A stretch of DNA of 64,000 nt from DATATB01 sp036268995. Its GTDB lineage: Bacteria > Planctomycetota > Planctomycetia > Pirellulales > PNKZ01. The translations under genes were made by a program, and so were the position numbers. Shown piece after piece: positions 43,843 to 53,535 of this stretch; the stretch's first letter is position 1; each line of letters starts with the position of its first letter. Under the pieces are notes generated by a model. The model was given only the letters and a program-made list of their open reading frames with translations, searched no databases and was not told where the DNA came from. The stretch lies in the NCBI GenBank assembly GCA_036268995.1, contig DATATB010000054.1, positions 1-64,000 on the forward strand. The letters are read 5' to 3'.

Positions 43843-44856
43843 ATGATCGCAAACTGTCCGAGTTGTGGTCGTGCCGCTCAAGTTTCCAATAGTTTCTCGG
43901 GAGAAGTGCGCTGTCCAGTGTGTCGGCGCAAGTTCTCGACGGTTGACCTTGCGTCGACCACAACGCCGTCTGGCGTGGGACCGGCGCCAGCGCCGCCTCC
44001 ACCTCGAACGTCGCCCGTTGGGCCGCCGGCCGAGAACGTTCGATCTTGGAAGATTCCTGCGATTTGCGCGACCATCATCCTGGCCGCCGTCGGATTGCGT
44101 TTATTGCCGGACATGAAACCGACGGTGATGGCTGCTTCGTCAAGCTTTGTGCATGTCTTTCCGGCGCGGATTCAACGGAATTATGAACCGCTGCTGACCG
44201 CGCGCGATATCGTTCGTTTGGCCGCGCCGCCGGACATCTTGCAACTTTCGCGAATTGAAGACAAGGAACTCAAGGCAGAACTTGCAGATCGCACCGCACA
44301 GGCGGATCGCACACATCAGGTAGAGTTGGCCAAACAAGCACAGGAACTGCGCGAGATCGCGCAGGAAAAAGACAAGCAAACGGATCTGGAAAGGAAGCTC
44401 GCACAAGAAGCGATCGATTCCAATCGCCGCGAGGTGGAGCGCGCAGCTCGCCTGAACTCAATCGATGCTCGACAGCGCGCGCTTCTGGCTCAAAAGGGGA
44501 CCCTGGACATCAAGATTGCAAAGCTTCAGTCTGAATTGCGCGAAGCTGCTGCTGGCTACCAATCTCGAGTCACGGAAGCCAGTGGCTTTTGCAATTTCCC
44601 GTTCTACCAAGGGCAGGAGTTCCCACAGGTCAATATGGGCAGGGGCGGCATTAATCAGGTGCGGCCGGTCGTTCGGCTGTCTGAAGGAGCCCCAGAGTAT
44701 GCCGAATTGGTCAGATCGCTCTCTTTCTGGTGGAATAAGGGCGCGGCCGCTGAGGGCGGGCTAAGATCGGCCAACGAGGAAATGGCGGAGCTGAACCGCC
44801 AGGCAAAAGCCTTGGAGCAGGAGTTCAAGACGGTTTTGCAGGGAAACCGTCCGTGA
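43843..44856 (+). CDS. Zinc-ribbon, single-pass membrane, coiled-coil protein
   Basis: AAGGAG eight bases before ATG 43843 decides the start. The 337-residue protein begins with a zinc ribbon (ANCPSCGRAAQ, then VRCPVCRRKF), a Pro-rich linker, one membrane helix near residue 70-85 (IPAICATIILAAVGLRLL) and a long coiled coil (QELREIAQEKDKQTDLERKL). It ends in a soluble region with NFPFYQGQEF. It is translationally coupled to the MORN gene (overlap at 44853-44856). The function is unknown; it is probably a membrane scaffold or sensor. Confidence 0.8.
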   Translation: MIANCPSCGRAAQVSNSFSGEVRCPVCRRKFSTVDLASTTTPSGVGPAPAPPPPRTSPVGPPAENVRSWKIPAICATIILAAVGLRLLPDMKPTVMAASSSFVHVFPARIQRNYEPLLTARDIVRLAAPPDILQLSRIEDKELKAELADRTAQADRTHQVELAKQAQELREIAQEKDKQTDLERKLAQEAIDSNRREVERAARLNSIDARQRALLAQKGTLDIKIAKLQSELREAAAGYQSRVTEASGFCNFPFYQGQEFPQVNMGRGGINQVRPVVRLSEGAPEYAELVRSLSFWWNKGAAAEGGLRSANEEMAELNRQAKALEQEFKTVLQGNRP

Positions 44857-46118
44857 ATTCCGGCAGCCCCAGCAGGAATGTCGTGCTGGCGATCATGGCG
44901 GGCCTGTTGGTCCCGGCGCTCGGCTTGATCGGCTGGCTTTACCGAGTGCCGATTCTGCAGCGATTCGAACGAGCCGACGCACATAACGCAGCCGATTCCG
45001 CCGCTGCGACGAGCACGTCAGCAGCGGGTCGCCTGGATGTTCGTGAAGAGCGATACTCGTCGGGAGAAATCAAAGCACGAACGGGTGTCTGCTGTTATCC
45101 CAATGGCGTCGAAATCTACCATTCGACGACGACACAGTGGTATAAGAATGGCCAGGTCCGATTAAAAGGACAATTCACTTACGGCGTGCCGGTCGGTGAA
45201 TGGGAAGCCTGGCATGAAAACGGCAAACCGTGGGTACACGGTCGTTTTAGCCAGCGAGGGCCGTCCGGTATTTGGACCTATTGGGACGTCAATGGCGAAA
45301 GTTGCGGCCAACGCAACGACGGCATGAAAGTCGGTCACTGGAAAGAATGTTGTGATGCCATTCAAATGAACGGCGAGGGACTTTACCTCGACGGACATTT
45401 ACATGGCCCCTGGCGGTTCACCGATCAAAAGGGCGAGCCTGTTCTCGATGTCGAATTCGACCGAGGCCAGGTAAATGGCAAAGTAATTGTTTACAAAATC
45501 GGGAAAATAGAATACGAATTCGAGCACGGGCAGGAGCAGGCGGAGCTGCGGCAATTCGAAGCCAACGGCAATCATTACGGCGCAAAACAAGATCGGTTTC
45601 GCGATGTCCTCCAGAAAATGACCGTTCCGTCGCTGGAGTCCTTTCGCTGGATCCCAGTGAACGGGCCCTTTGATCCGCCCTATCTGGAAACCACGGAAGA
45701 TCATTGGCCCGATGGCAAGCTAAAACAGCGCATTGAATACCGGGTAATGTTCGATTCGACCCAGGCCGTGCGAATCCAACACGGTAAAGCCGGTTCCTGG
45801 TACGCGTCGGGCAGTCCTCAGGAAGAGCAAGAGTTTCAAGACGGCCTGGAGCATGGAAAGTTCAGTCGCTGGTACGCAAACAGGCAGCGGCAATGGGAAA
45901 TCGAGTATCGCTGGGGAAGCCCCAGCGGACACTGGCAGTTTTGGCACCCCGATGGCCAGAAGCAAGCGGAGGGGATGATCGACGTTGCCGGACGCACCCA
46001 CGACTGGCATTTCTGGAATCTCGACGGATCTTCTCTGGAAGTTCGCGATCCGCAGATTTGGTTGCGCGCTCAAATCCAAGACAAGTCGAATGAAACGCAC
46101 CCATATCTAGTTCCATGA
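44853..46118 (+). CDS. MORN_2-repeat membrane-anchored protein
   Basis: The start is GTG 44853 overlapping the previous stop. After one N-terminal membrane helix (NVVLAIMAGLLVPALGLIGW) come several MORN_2-type units, each with a Tyr/Trp-rich strand and a G-rich turn (YKNGQVRLKGQFTYGVPVG, WHENGKPWVHGRFSQRGP, WHPDGQKQAEG). MORN_2 units occur in YwqK-type antitoxin-like proteins and in surface proteins. The 421-residue protein is coupled to both neighbours: its stop overlaps the next ATG (46115). Confidence 0.85.
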   Translation: MNSGSPSRNVVLAIMAGLLVPALGLIGWLYRVPILQRFERADAHNAADSAAATSTSAAGRLDVREERYSSGEIKARTGVCCYPNGVEIYHSTTTQWYKNGQVRLKGQFTYGVPVGEWEAWHENGKPWVHGRFSQRGPSGIWTYWDVNGESCGQRNDGMKVGHWKECCDAIQMNGEGLYLDGHLHGPWRFTDQKGEPVLDVEFDRGQVNGKVIVYKIGKIEYEFEHGQEQAELRQFEANGNHYGAKQDRFRDVLQKMTVPSLESFRWIPVNGPFDPPYLETTEDHWPDGKLKQRIEYRVMFDSTQAVRIQHGKAGSWYASGSPQEEQEFQDGLEHGKFSRWYANRQRQWEIEYRWGSPSGHWQFWHPDGQKQAEGMIDVAGRTHDWHFWNLDGSSLEVRDPQIWLRAQIQDKSNETHPYLVP

Positions 46119-46963
46119 CCCTCGTTCAATGCACGCATTGCGGAACTTCGGTGGACGTTCCCCCGAGTCTTCTCGGTAAAAGCGTGCGTTGTCCGATTTG
46201 CTCCTGGAAGTTCATCGGTTCAGCTCCAGAGCGACCGAGCTCCGGCGCGGTCAAGCGGCCGGAGCCCGCCGTTCCGACGACGCCCGCCGGCGTCGACGAA
46301 CATCGGCGGGCGAGTGGGGCAAATCGACCGGCGCAGGCGAAGAGCCCGATGGCGGCATGGCGGCCGGTCCTCATTTCCTTGGTTATCGCCGGTCTATTGA
46401 TCGTCGGGCGGTACGCATGGCAAGTCATCGCCCGGCACACCCAAACCGTCGCGGCGCAGGAATTCGCGGAAGAGTGGCTGAAACGCGATACGGCGACAGG
46501 CGCAGCCACGGTCATCGACCGCCTCCGCGTGGCACTCGAGCAGTCTGGCGACGTGGAGAACAAGGATTTGATCGCCCTGTTGCATCGGGTCCGCGAGCAG
46601 CAACGACGACTTGAAGCTAACGCCTTGCTCGCGCGCGCGCAGTCGGCGATCGACCATCAGGATCTGTCGCTGGCGATTGAAAGCCTGCAGAGCTATTTGA
46701 ACCATTCGCACGCCACTGAGCGTGGCTTGGCCAGCAACCTGTTGCAACAAGCGGATCGGGCGATCTCGGCCGACGCAGCGCGAACGGCTCTGCGACAATT
46801 CAGTGATGAAGATCTAAAGAAATTCAATACGACGGGCGAAATACCCGCTGGACTCGAACCGGCCGACCCGCGCATCGCGACGGTATTTTCTCGCAGTCTG
46901 CGCGAGAATCTGCAAGAAGAACTGAAACGCCGACGAGGTTCCACAGCGGGAAGCGTGCCGTGA
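46115..46963 (+). CDS. Second zinc-ribbon single-pass membrane protein
   Basis: The 282-residue protein starts with VQCTHCGTSVDVPP and VRCPICSWKFIG, a zinc ribbon like that at 43843, then a Pro/Ala linker, one membrane helix (PVLISLVIAGLLIVGRYA) and a helical C-terminal domain (VIDRLRVALEQSGDVE, NALLARAQSAIDHQDLSLA). It ends the three-gene coupled operon. The 57 bp after it separate it from the convergent GYF gene. Confidence 0.8.
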   Translation: MTLVQCTHCGTSVDVPPSLLGKSVRCPICSWKFIGSAPERPSSGAVKRPEPAVPTTPAGVDEHRRASGANRPAQAKSPMAAWRPVLISLVIAGLLIVGRYAWQVIARHTQTVAAQEFAEEWLKRDTATGAATVIDRLRVALEQSGDVENKDLIALLHRVREQQRRLEANALLARAQSAIDHQDLSLAIESLQSYLNHSHATERGLASNLLQQADRAISADAARTALRQFSDEDLKKFNTTGEIPAGLEPADPRIATVFSRSLRENLQEELKRRRGSTAGSVP

Positions 46964-47020
46964 GACACGCGGGCTTGCGTTGCGACCTGGCAAATACTCC
47001 CGCCGGCGGATTCGCCGTTG

Positions 47021-47611
47021 TCAGGCGCTAAGCCACAAACTGATGAGCAGCACGACAACAAAGATCAAAGGCAAGAGATACCATTGCCAAGTCGTGGATT
47101 TCTTGCGTTTGCGGCGGGGGGATGCCGTTGGTTCGTCAATCTGCAGGGCTTGCTTAATTGGTGACCATTGCGTCGCTCCAGCCCGACAAACCAGCTGCTC
47201 TGCCGTCAGTTGGCCGGCGGCTAGCATGCGTTTTAAAGCTAAGGCTTCCAGCGGACCTTGCGAAGCAGCACCGTCGTAATAATACCAGTAATCGCTCTCG
47301 ACCGCGGGTGCGGGCGCCGCCGCCGGCGAACCGGGATTATAATTGGCAGCCGAAGCAGCGGCCCGCTCTTGGGGATGATTGGCGGCCTGCACTTGATCGT
47401 ACGCGACCGGAACCGCGCTGACAAAGAACTGCGGATACTCTTCGGCGCGGACCCAGTGTTTTTTATCGGTAGAGATTTCGTGGATTCGGGCCAGATCGCC
47501 GCGGCGCACGAGTGCTTGCAATTGCGATTCGTTGAAGGGACCCTGTGTTACGCCCCGAATGCGAATATAGTAGGTGTCTTCGGTCGTGGCCGAAATTGGA
47601 ATGGGTTTCAT
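47021..47611 (-). CDS. Tail-anchored protein with two GYF_2-like domains
   Basis: ATG 47611 overlaps the stop of the upstream gene (ATGA). The 196-residue protein has two GYF_2-like domains: residues about 13-60 (TYYIRIRGVTQGPFNESQL) and 107-155 (YWYYYDGAASQGPLEALAL). A Lys/Arg-rich stretch (PRRKRKKSTTWQW) precedes one C-terminal membrane helix (176-194). GYF_2 domains bind Pro-rich or other short peptides and recur in bacterial membrane systems with GTPases. It is the last gene of the minus-strand operon. Confidence 0.88.
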   Translation of the reverse strand: MKPIPISATTEDTYYIRIRGVTQGPFNESQLQALVRRGDLARIHEISTDKKHWVRAEEYPQFFVSAVPVAYDQVQAANHPQERAAASAANYNPGSPAAAPAPAVESDYWYYYDGAASQGPLEALALKRMLAAGQLTAEQLVCRAGATQWSPIKQALQIDEPTASPRRKRKKSTTWQWYLLPLIFVVVLLISLWLSA

Positions 47612-50505
47612 TTGAATGAACCGTTCGTCGTGTTTGCGCGTATCGCGAAGATCGGGCGTCCGGACTTGCACCAGGACTTCGCCCCGGCGGCCGGCGTAAA
47701 TCGCGCGCCGTCCCAAGTTCCGATCGTATCAAGCGCAGGCTGGTCCAGTTTATTGCCTGGGAGAATGACGTCTACGGTTGCCGCAGGCAGATTGTTTCGG
47801 CTCCAGATGCATTCGTGCTCGCCATTGGGCAATGCTCGGAGCCAGCCGCACCATTCCAGCATCGGAACTTGAAACCGCTGGAATTTCTTCAATTCGTCGG
47901 CGGCGCGTTGCTTACTCGCCGGCAAAGCCGCATTGAACTTTTCGAGGACCGAGGCAGCGTTTTGGCGTGCCCAATCGGCGTCGTTCTTATCGGCGGGATC
48001 CATCCAGGGAGTTTTCATGACGGGTTCCAGCGATCGCAGCAGCTCGCTGGGCTTTTCGAAGGCTACACGAATCGGCTCGCTTCCGTCGTTCGCCGCCGCC
48101 AGGATATTGGATAGCAAAAAGGCCTTGAGAACGGGATCCATGGTACGCTGTTCTACAACCGCGTCAATCATTCGACAAAATGCCGGCTCCCACTCCGCGG
48201 CTTTCAAATTGGGCTTGGACAATTCCTTGTCGACGCGCTCCGCGGCTTTGGCTTGCGGCGCCGTTTCAACCTTCGTGTTCTCGGCATCAAGCAGTGTTGA
48301 TTTTGTCCGCTCGTCGTGCCCAATCCAATAGCGGAACGAATAGCCGCTTTTGGTCAATGCCGGCTGTTGGCTGGTATAATATCGTTTGCCATCTCGTTCG
48401 ACCATCCATGCCCCCGAAATCAAAGGGCTATGGAACCGCTCCCGAAGATCATCGATGCTTCCGGAGCTCGATCGTCTGGCATAGGCTTCCAGGTGCCGCA
48501 GCAGCACTTCGAAGGCCGCGGTTTGTGGAAACCCTGGATAGGACTTGGACGCGTCGCGAATCGAGTTGATCCAACCAGCGAGCTGTTCCGAAGTCAGCAC
48601 CGAGGGATCGATACGCTGCCAGCGCGTCGCCAGGTCGTTCCACAGTAACAGGCCCTTCCAAAGCTTCTCCTCCGGCAGTACCGCCGTGAACTCGGCAGTC
48701 GAGGGAGCGTTGGGAAAGGCGGCCGCATAAGCCCGCAACGCACCGGCAAACAGCTCGGGATTACCGATCGACGTCGTAATGCGTTGCTCCAAGTCGTGTT
48801 CGCGGGTCTGTTCCTCCAATTTGGCTTCGATCAGCTCGATGTCGTGCCTCACGCCTGCCAGTCGTTCGAACGGAGCCGCGCTGACGGACTGCCGCTCTTC
48901 GGCCAACGTCGCGACGGCGGCTTCGGCTTTTTGCAGCACGGAGCGCAGCTGGCCCTGGCTGGCGGACGACTTCGCGGCCGCAGACAACTCGTCGTGCAAG
49001 CTCGCTACGCGGCCGGAAAAATCATCGTCGATTTTCTTCTGGCGTTTGGCCTTGTTCGCTTTGATGCCGGCGAACAGCGCAGCGACGCTCTCTTGCTCGA
49101 TGGGAGTTTTCGCCAGCCGAGTGACATTTTCTAGCGGCACCTGCTCGGGATGTTCGGCGGCAGCCACGGTTGCCGCCTGCAGCGCGGCCTGAAACGCCGC
49201 GCTGCGTTCCATTTCCTTCTGCGTACGCTCCCGAACGATCGCGGCGAGATCGAGCAGGACCGGATCGTTTGCCGTCTGCGGTGACAGGCCCTGGATCTTC
49301 TTGAAGTACTCTCCCGCGTCCGCTAATTGGTCTTGAGCCAGCAAGTCGTTGATCGTGTTCACGTGTTCTGTCAATTCAGCCGTATAACGATGCCGAGCAA
49401 TGATGCGCCAGCCCAGGCCAGTAATCGCCGCCAGAAACAACACGATTCCAGCGACGGTCGCCACACGCTGCAGGCGTTGCCGTCGGAGCAGCCGCGAAAC
49501 GACCCCTCGATACTGCAACTCAACCTCACCGGGTAATTCGGCGCCGAGCTCGCGACAAGCCGTATATGCCGCCTCGATCGCTTTCACACTCGGCGGTCTT
49601 TGGTCCAGGCGCGCTTGCAACCTTCCGATCGCGCTATCAATGTTCGCACGTTCTGTTTCTCGGTCGTCTTCGGCGGCCAGCCATTCCAACGCCGACGCGG
49701 CAGACGCGACAACAGCATGGTCGGCAGCCGCTGCCGCCAATTCGAGGGCATGGTTGAATTGCTCGCGCAGCGCGCGGCCCGCGTCCAAATCCAACTGGGA
49801 AAAAGCTTCGAGCAATCGAGGCGCTAGCTCGCGCAACTGCGCGCAACCCTGGCGCTTGCGAATGTCATGCGTGGCGTCGCCCACCGCCTTGAGCAATAGG
49901 GGCGGTACCACCGATAGCGATTTCTTGGCCAGTTCGGTCTGGAACCGCTCCAGCGCGATCGAATCGCCGCGACGGTGCGCCTCGGGCCATTCCTTGCTAA
50001 TCTGAGCCCAGCGAGTCGTTTCGTATTCCTTCAGATCTTGACGAAACACGGTCGTCTCGGGATCGCGCTCCGACAAACGGCGGAGCACGTCGATGCGCTG
50101 AGCCAACGGCGCCCGCTGCAGAGCCAGGCGGCGATGCATTCGCAGCAGGTCCTTGATCGGTTGATGGCGCGCGTAGGCTTCATTCAGCTCCGCGGCGGTA
50201 TCCAGCATCAAGGCCGGCGGACCCGGAACGCCGCGGCGCGCCAGCGAATCGAGCCATTGCGGCAATTCGGGGAAATCGAGCACCGAAACAACCTGAACCA
50301 GGTTCGGCTCTTCCTCGCACTGCTGAATCGCGTCCGTGCGCAGCCCGCGCGACAACAGGTCGGCGCATTGCCGCAAGCGTTGATTGACGGCCGCGCAGAT
50401 CTCGCGCTGCTCGGTGGCGAGCTGCTCGATTCGGCCTGGTTCCGGCGCCGAGAGCGAGTTCAGTTGAGCGCGGATATCGTCCACGAGGCGACGGTAGTGC
50501 ATCAT
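47608..50505 (-). CDS. Large single-pass membrane protein with long helical regions
   Basis: The 965-residue protein starts at ATG 50505, overlapping the GAP1 gene stop by ATGA. Residues 1-345 are helical and Arg/Ala/Glu-rich, one membrane helix sits at about 347-369 (VATVAGIVLFLAAITGLGW), and the exported or cytoplasmic remainder is again mainly coiled coil, with a C-terminal soluble part containing WIGHDERTKSTLLDAENTK. I recognise no catalytic motif. Its coupling to GAP1 and GYF proteins implies it is the membrane component or scaffold of the GTPase system. Confidence 0.8.
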   Translation of the reverse strand: MMHYRRLVDDIRAQLNSLSAPEPGRIEQLATEQREICAAVNQRLRQCADLLSRGLRTDAIQQCEEEPNLVQVVSVLDFPELPQWLDSLARRGVPGPPALMLDTAAELNEAYARHQPIKDLLRMHRRLALQRAPLAQRIDVLRRLSERDPETTVFRQDLKEYETTRWAQISKEWPEAHRRGDSIALERFQTELAKKSLSVVPPLLLKAVGDATHDIRKRQGCAQLRELAPRLLEAFSQLDLDAGRALREQFNHALELAAAAADHAVVASAASALEWLAAEDDRETERANIDSAIGRLQARLDQRPPSVKAIEAAYTACRELGAELPGEVELQYRGVVSRLLRRQRLQRVATVAGIVLFLAAITGLGWRIIARHRYTAELTEHVNTINDLLAQDQLADAGEYFKKIQGLSPQTANDPVLLDLAAIVRERTQKEMERSAAFQAALQAATVAAAEHPEQVPLENVTRLAKTPIEQESVAALFAGIKANKAKRQKKIDDDFSGRVASLHDELSAAAKSSASQGQLRSVLQKAEAAVATLAEERQSVSAAPFERLAGVRHDIELIEAKLEEQTREHDLEQRITTSIGNPELFAGALRAYAAAFPNAPSTAEFTAVLPEEKLWKGLLLWNDLATRWQRIDPSVLTSEQLAGWINSIRDASKSYPGFPQTAAFEVLLRHLEAYARRSSSGSIDDLRERFHSPLISGAWMVERDGKRYYTSQQPALTKSGYSFRYWIGHDERTKSTLLDAENTKVETAPQAKAAERVDKELSKPNLKAAEWEPAFCRMIDAVVEQRTMDPVLKAFLLSNILAAANDGSEPIRVAFEKPSELLRSLEPVMKTPWMDPADKNDADWARQNAASVLEKFNAALPASKQRAADELKKFQRFQVPMLEWCGWLRALPNGEHECIWSRNNLPAATVDVILPGNKLDQPALDTIGTWDGARFTPAAGAKSWCKSGRPIFAIRANTTNGSFK

Positions 50506-53486
50506 GGCTGGGGTTTTTCCTCCGTCGGTTTCGGCCGCGCCGAGAATTGAACCAGACACTCGTCTTTCCCGGTCGCATCTTCCGCGAACAGCGTGATGTC
50601 CAGCGCAATCTTGGCGCTTATCGCCTTGGTCAATTCCAGCCACTCTCGGCGGCTTTGGATCGCACGCTGATTGCGCTTGCGGCTGTTGGCAAGGTCCTTG
50701 AGTTCTTGCTCGTGGTCCTCCAAATCGGACTCCAGTGGCTTTTGGGAGCGTAGGCTTCGCCGCTCATTCTCTAGTTGGATGCCGCGAAGGACCGTGTCCC
50801 TTTTGCTCCTGGCGGCCAGGACCTCCTTCTCGTCGCCGACCTCTTCGGCTTCGATAATTACCGCTTCCGCGTCGCGGAGTCTCACAAACCATATCCGGAG
50901 CTTATCGAGTTTACTTTCTTGTTGCTCGATCTGCTTGAGCAAGTGGGCATTGTCGGAATCGAGTTCCTTGATTTCTGCGTTCCATTGCCTTTCTGCGTCC
51001 ACAATCAGCTTGGATTCCGGCTGCTGAGACTTGCAGTGTCCTCCCAACTTCAAAACCATGAGTTTATAGTCGGCCTTGCTGTCCGCGCCGGTTTTGATCT
51101 GCAGCTTTGCATGGAGCCCGATTTCGCGCAGCACTTCCGGAAATTTGGCCGAAGAGCCCGATGGGGGGGGCGAGTCGCCTGGGGGCCAGATTTTCAAATC
51201 GAACGCCGCTGGCTGATCGAAGGGGACCGCATCGACTTTCGGGAATCGGTCGGCCATTCGCGCACTAGGTTTGCCGATGATGAAATGTTGAACGATCGGA
51301 GTTTCGTCGACGCCCACGATGTCGACCTGCAATCGGATAGCCTGGTGGCGAGGGAAGTAGGGAATGACAATCTCTTGCTTTTGTAATTCCGCGGCGCGGA
51401 AGTCCTGCGATATTTCATTATGAATCGGTTTTCGGAATGCGACGTGGGCCACGTGCTGTCCGACACTCGCTTCGAGGACGCAGTTCTTGATTTGCTCTAA
51501 GTCGGTTCCGGCTCTTGGAACCCATTGGAATGTCAATTCCTGACCGCGTAAGATCAGCTCCGCTTTGACCTCGTCCTGCTCGCGAAAAAGGCCCGTTTTC
51601 GCGGTGTGCAACATCAATTTCCAGTGTCGCTCACCGGTGACGCCTGGCCCGTCCGTGATGCGAAACGCGCGGCCGGCATCGATGTCCCCACCCAGCAACT
51701 TCAATTGGCAAGCGGTGTCGTTGTTTACATATACGTGTCCCAAGGACACGGCACCAGGCTTCGATGAGAAGGTCGAAGGAAGCTGTAGATCGACTTCCTT
51801 GACCAGGTCCAACGGCGCGTCGGGGCGAATCTTACCCTTGGTATCGCCTGCGTGCAGTCGCGTCTTCTCATCCGATTTGGCGCGAGCGATCCGTCGTTTC
51901 AGCGATTTTGTGGCCGACGCCAGACCCTTGTTCAGCACTTCGAGCCGATCGTGTTTCTCATGCAGTTCGTCATCGGCAAGTCGCAAGATGCGGCGATATT
52001 CGTCGTCGCTCTCCAATTCCATGGCGGCGAGACCCGCACCCGCGTTCAGAGCCTGGGGATAGTTCAGGTTCTTCAGCGGATCGGCCTGCAGCCGCTCGAA
52101 ATCCCGTTCCAGCGTCTTGATCCCGGCGAGCATCTCTTCAACCCTGCCGCTGTGGTGCTCGACATCCTTGAGCTTCTTTTGCATGTGGCCCAAGTCCGTT
52201 TGGCCTTTCGGACGATCGCCGCCGGCAGTCTCATCGCTGGACAGCGATGGCAGGAAGCTCTCGATCGTATGAATCTCGTTGTCGAAATGTCCGATTCTCG
52301 GCCGCATTTCTTCCCACACGTTCCGAGCGTGCTCCAGCGCCAGAATCTTTAATTGCGCGGCTGCGGTATTGGGCGCCGGAAGCGCGACGGCGTCGCCCTT
52401 TGCCAGGGCCGCGGGACGTTTGGCGGCAGATACGCCCAGGACATCGAAGGCCACAAGCCCCAGCAACATTAACACCAGCGCGCCCGCTCCCAAAAACATC
52501 CACGGCTTGGACCAGCGTGACTCGTCCGCACCATCCAGCGCATCATCGAATTCCGGCGATACACCGATCGATTCTGCGGTCGTTCGAGCGATTGGCAACG
52601 CGATGGCCCGCGCGGTGGCGGCTCGAAGCGGAGCTGCCGAGGGTGTTCCCGCGGCCCGCAGTTCGATTGCGGCCGACAAGCTCTTTGGCTGCACGCCGCT
52701 GCGCGCATATTGAGTCCAAGCTGATTCTTGCGGCGCAGGCAACGGCCGAGTGAGGTCCAAGACCAAAGCGTTCCGGTCGACACGGGCGGCCTTAGCCTCG
52801 TCCGTGCCGTCGAGCACACAGCGCCACTGACAATCGATGCCAGGCGGAAGCTTGGTAAAGTACGTGCTGAACGAAACCTTCCAGCGGAGCGCCGGAGGCA
52901 GGAGCCGCAAGGCGTCACCGATCAGAGGCACCGCCTGAGCTCCTGGAGCAAAGATGATCACGGCTTGACGCTGCGGCAACTCAACCGCGGTTGCCGCCAG
53001 GATCCCCGCCCAACCGGTATCTCCGTAGCGTTGCCAAGCCTGGCATGGCCCACCCTGCGACGCTCGTCCGGCTGGCAACCCGCCGCGCGGCGCCAGGGTG
53101 CGCGGCTCACCCTCCCAGCGAGACATCAGGACGCCGGGCTGCTCGAGCAACCAGCTCGGGCCATCGGCGACGAGCTCTTCCTCCCCCAAGACCAGGTGAT
53201 GCGCCAGTTTGTTGGAACGCTGCGTGTAATCGAGTCCGGCGTCGGCGACTCGAGACAGCACGTGCAAGACCTTGCCGCCAATCCCGATGCAGAGGTGCGA
53301 GTACGCGACCGGGTTGAGTTCCGCATTGGCATCGCTGGCACCGAACACATGCTTGTAGCCGCTCAACGATTCCAAGCGCTCGGCAAGATTACGCGTCAGC
53401 CCCGAACTGGTGGCAACCGTACAAAACCCGCGGCTACCCGGTTTGAGTCCCTGCGGCGCCGACGTGTAAACCAACTCTTGAACCAT
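50502..53486 (-). CDS. GAP1-type GTPase-associated membrane protein
   Basis: The 994-residue protein opens with MVQELVYTSAPQGLKPGSRG and FCTVATSSGLTRNLAERLES, the hallmark of the GAP1-N type 2 domain named for its link to double GTPases (residues about 1-120), followed by a GAP1-M-like region (to about 250; FSTYFTKLPPGIDCQWRC). One membrane helix is at 328-350. Coiled coils (LKDVEHHSGRVEEMLAGIKT) and beta-rich regions follow. GAP1 domains are thought to work with the double GTPase encoded just upstream. It is 49 bp after that gene and overlaps the next. Confidence 0.85.
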   Translation of the reverse strand: MVQELVYTSAPQGLKPGSRGFCTVATSSGLTRNLAERLESLSGYKHVFGASDANAELNPVAYSHLCIGIGGKVLHVLSRVADAGLDYTQRSNKLAHHLVLGEEELVADGPSWLLEQPGVLMSRWEGEPRTLAPRGGLPAGRASQGGPCQAWQRYGDTGWAGILAATAVELPQRQAVIIFAPGAQAVPLIGDALRLLPPALRWKVSFSTYFTKLPPGIDCQWRCVLDGTDEAKAARVDRNALVLDLTRPLPAPQESAWTQYARSGVQPKSLSAAIELRAAGTPSAAPLRAATARAIALPIARTTAESIGVSPEFDDALDGADESRWSKPWMFLGAGALVLMLLGLVAFDVLGVSAAKRPAALAKGDAVALPAPNTAAAQLKILALEHARNVWEEMRPRIGHFDNEIHTIESFLPSLSSDETAGGDRPKGQTDLGHMQKKLKDVEHHSGRVEEMLAGIKTLERDFERLQADPLKNLNYPQALNAGAGLAAMELESDDEYRRILRLADDELHEKHDRLEVLNKGLASATKSLKRRIARAKSDEKTRLHAGDTKGKIRPDAPLDLVKEVDLQLPSTFSSKPGAVSLGHVYVNNDTACQLKLLGGDIDAGRAFRITDGPGVTGERHWKLMLHTAKTGLFREQDEVKAELILRGQELTFQWVPRAGTDLEQIKNCVLEASVGQHVAHVAFRKPIHNEISQDFRAAELQKQEIVIPYFPRHQAIRLQVDIVGVDETPIVQHFIIGKPSARMADRFPKVDAVPFDQPAAFDLKIWPPGDSPPPSGSSAKFPEVLREIGLHAKLQIKTGADSKADYKLMVLKLGGHCKSQQPESKLIVDAERQWNAEIKELDSDNAHLLKQIEQQESKLDKLRIWFVRLRDAEAVIIEAEEVGDEKEVLAARSKRDTVLRGIQLENERRSLRSQKPLESDLEDHEQELKDLANSRKRNQRAIQSRREWLELTKAISAKIALDITLFAEDATGKDECLVQFSARPKPTEEKPQP

Positions 53487-53535
53487 TGCAATCAGTGCTC
53501 CCTCATCTCGGACGAACTAGACGGGCCTTGGAATT

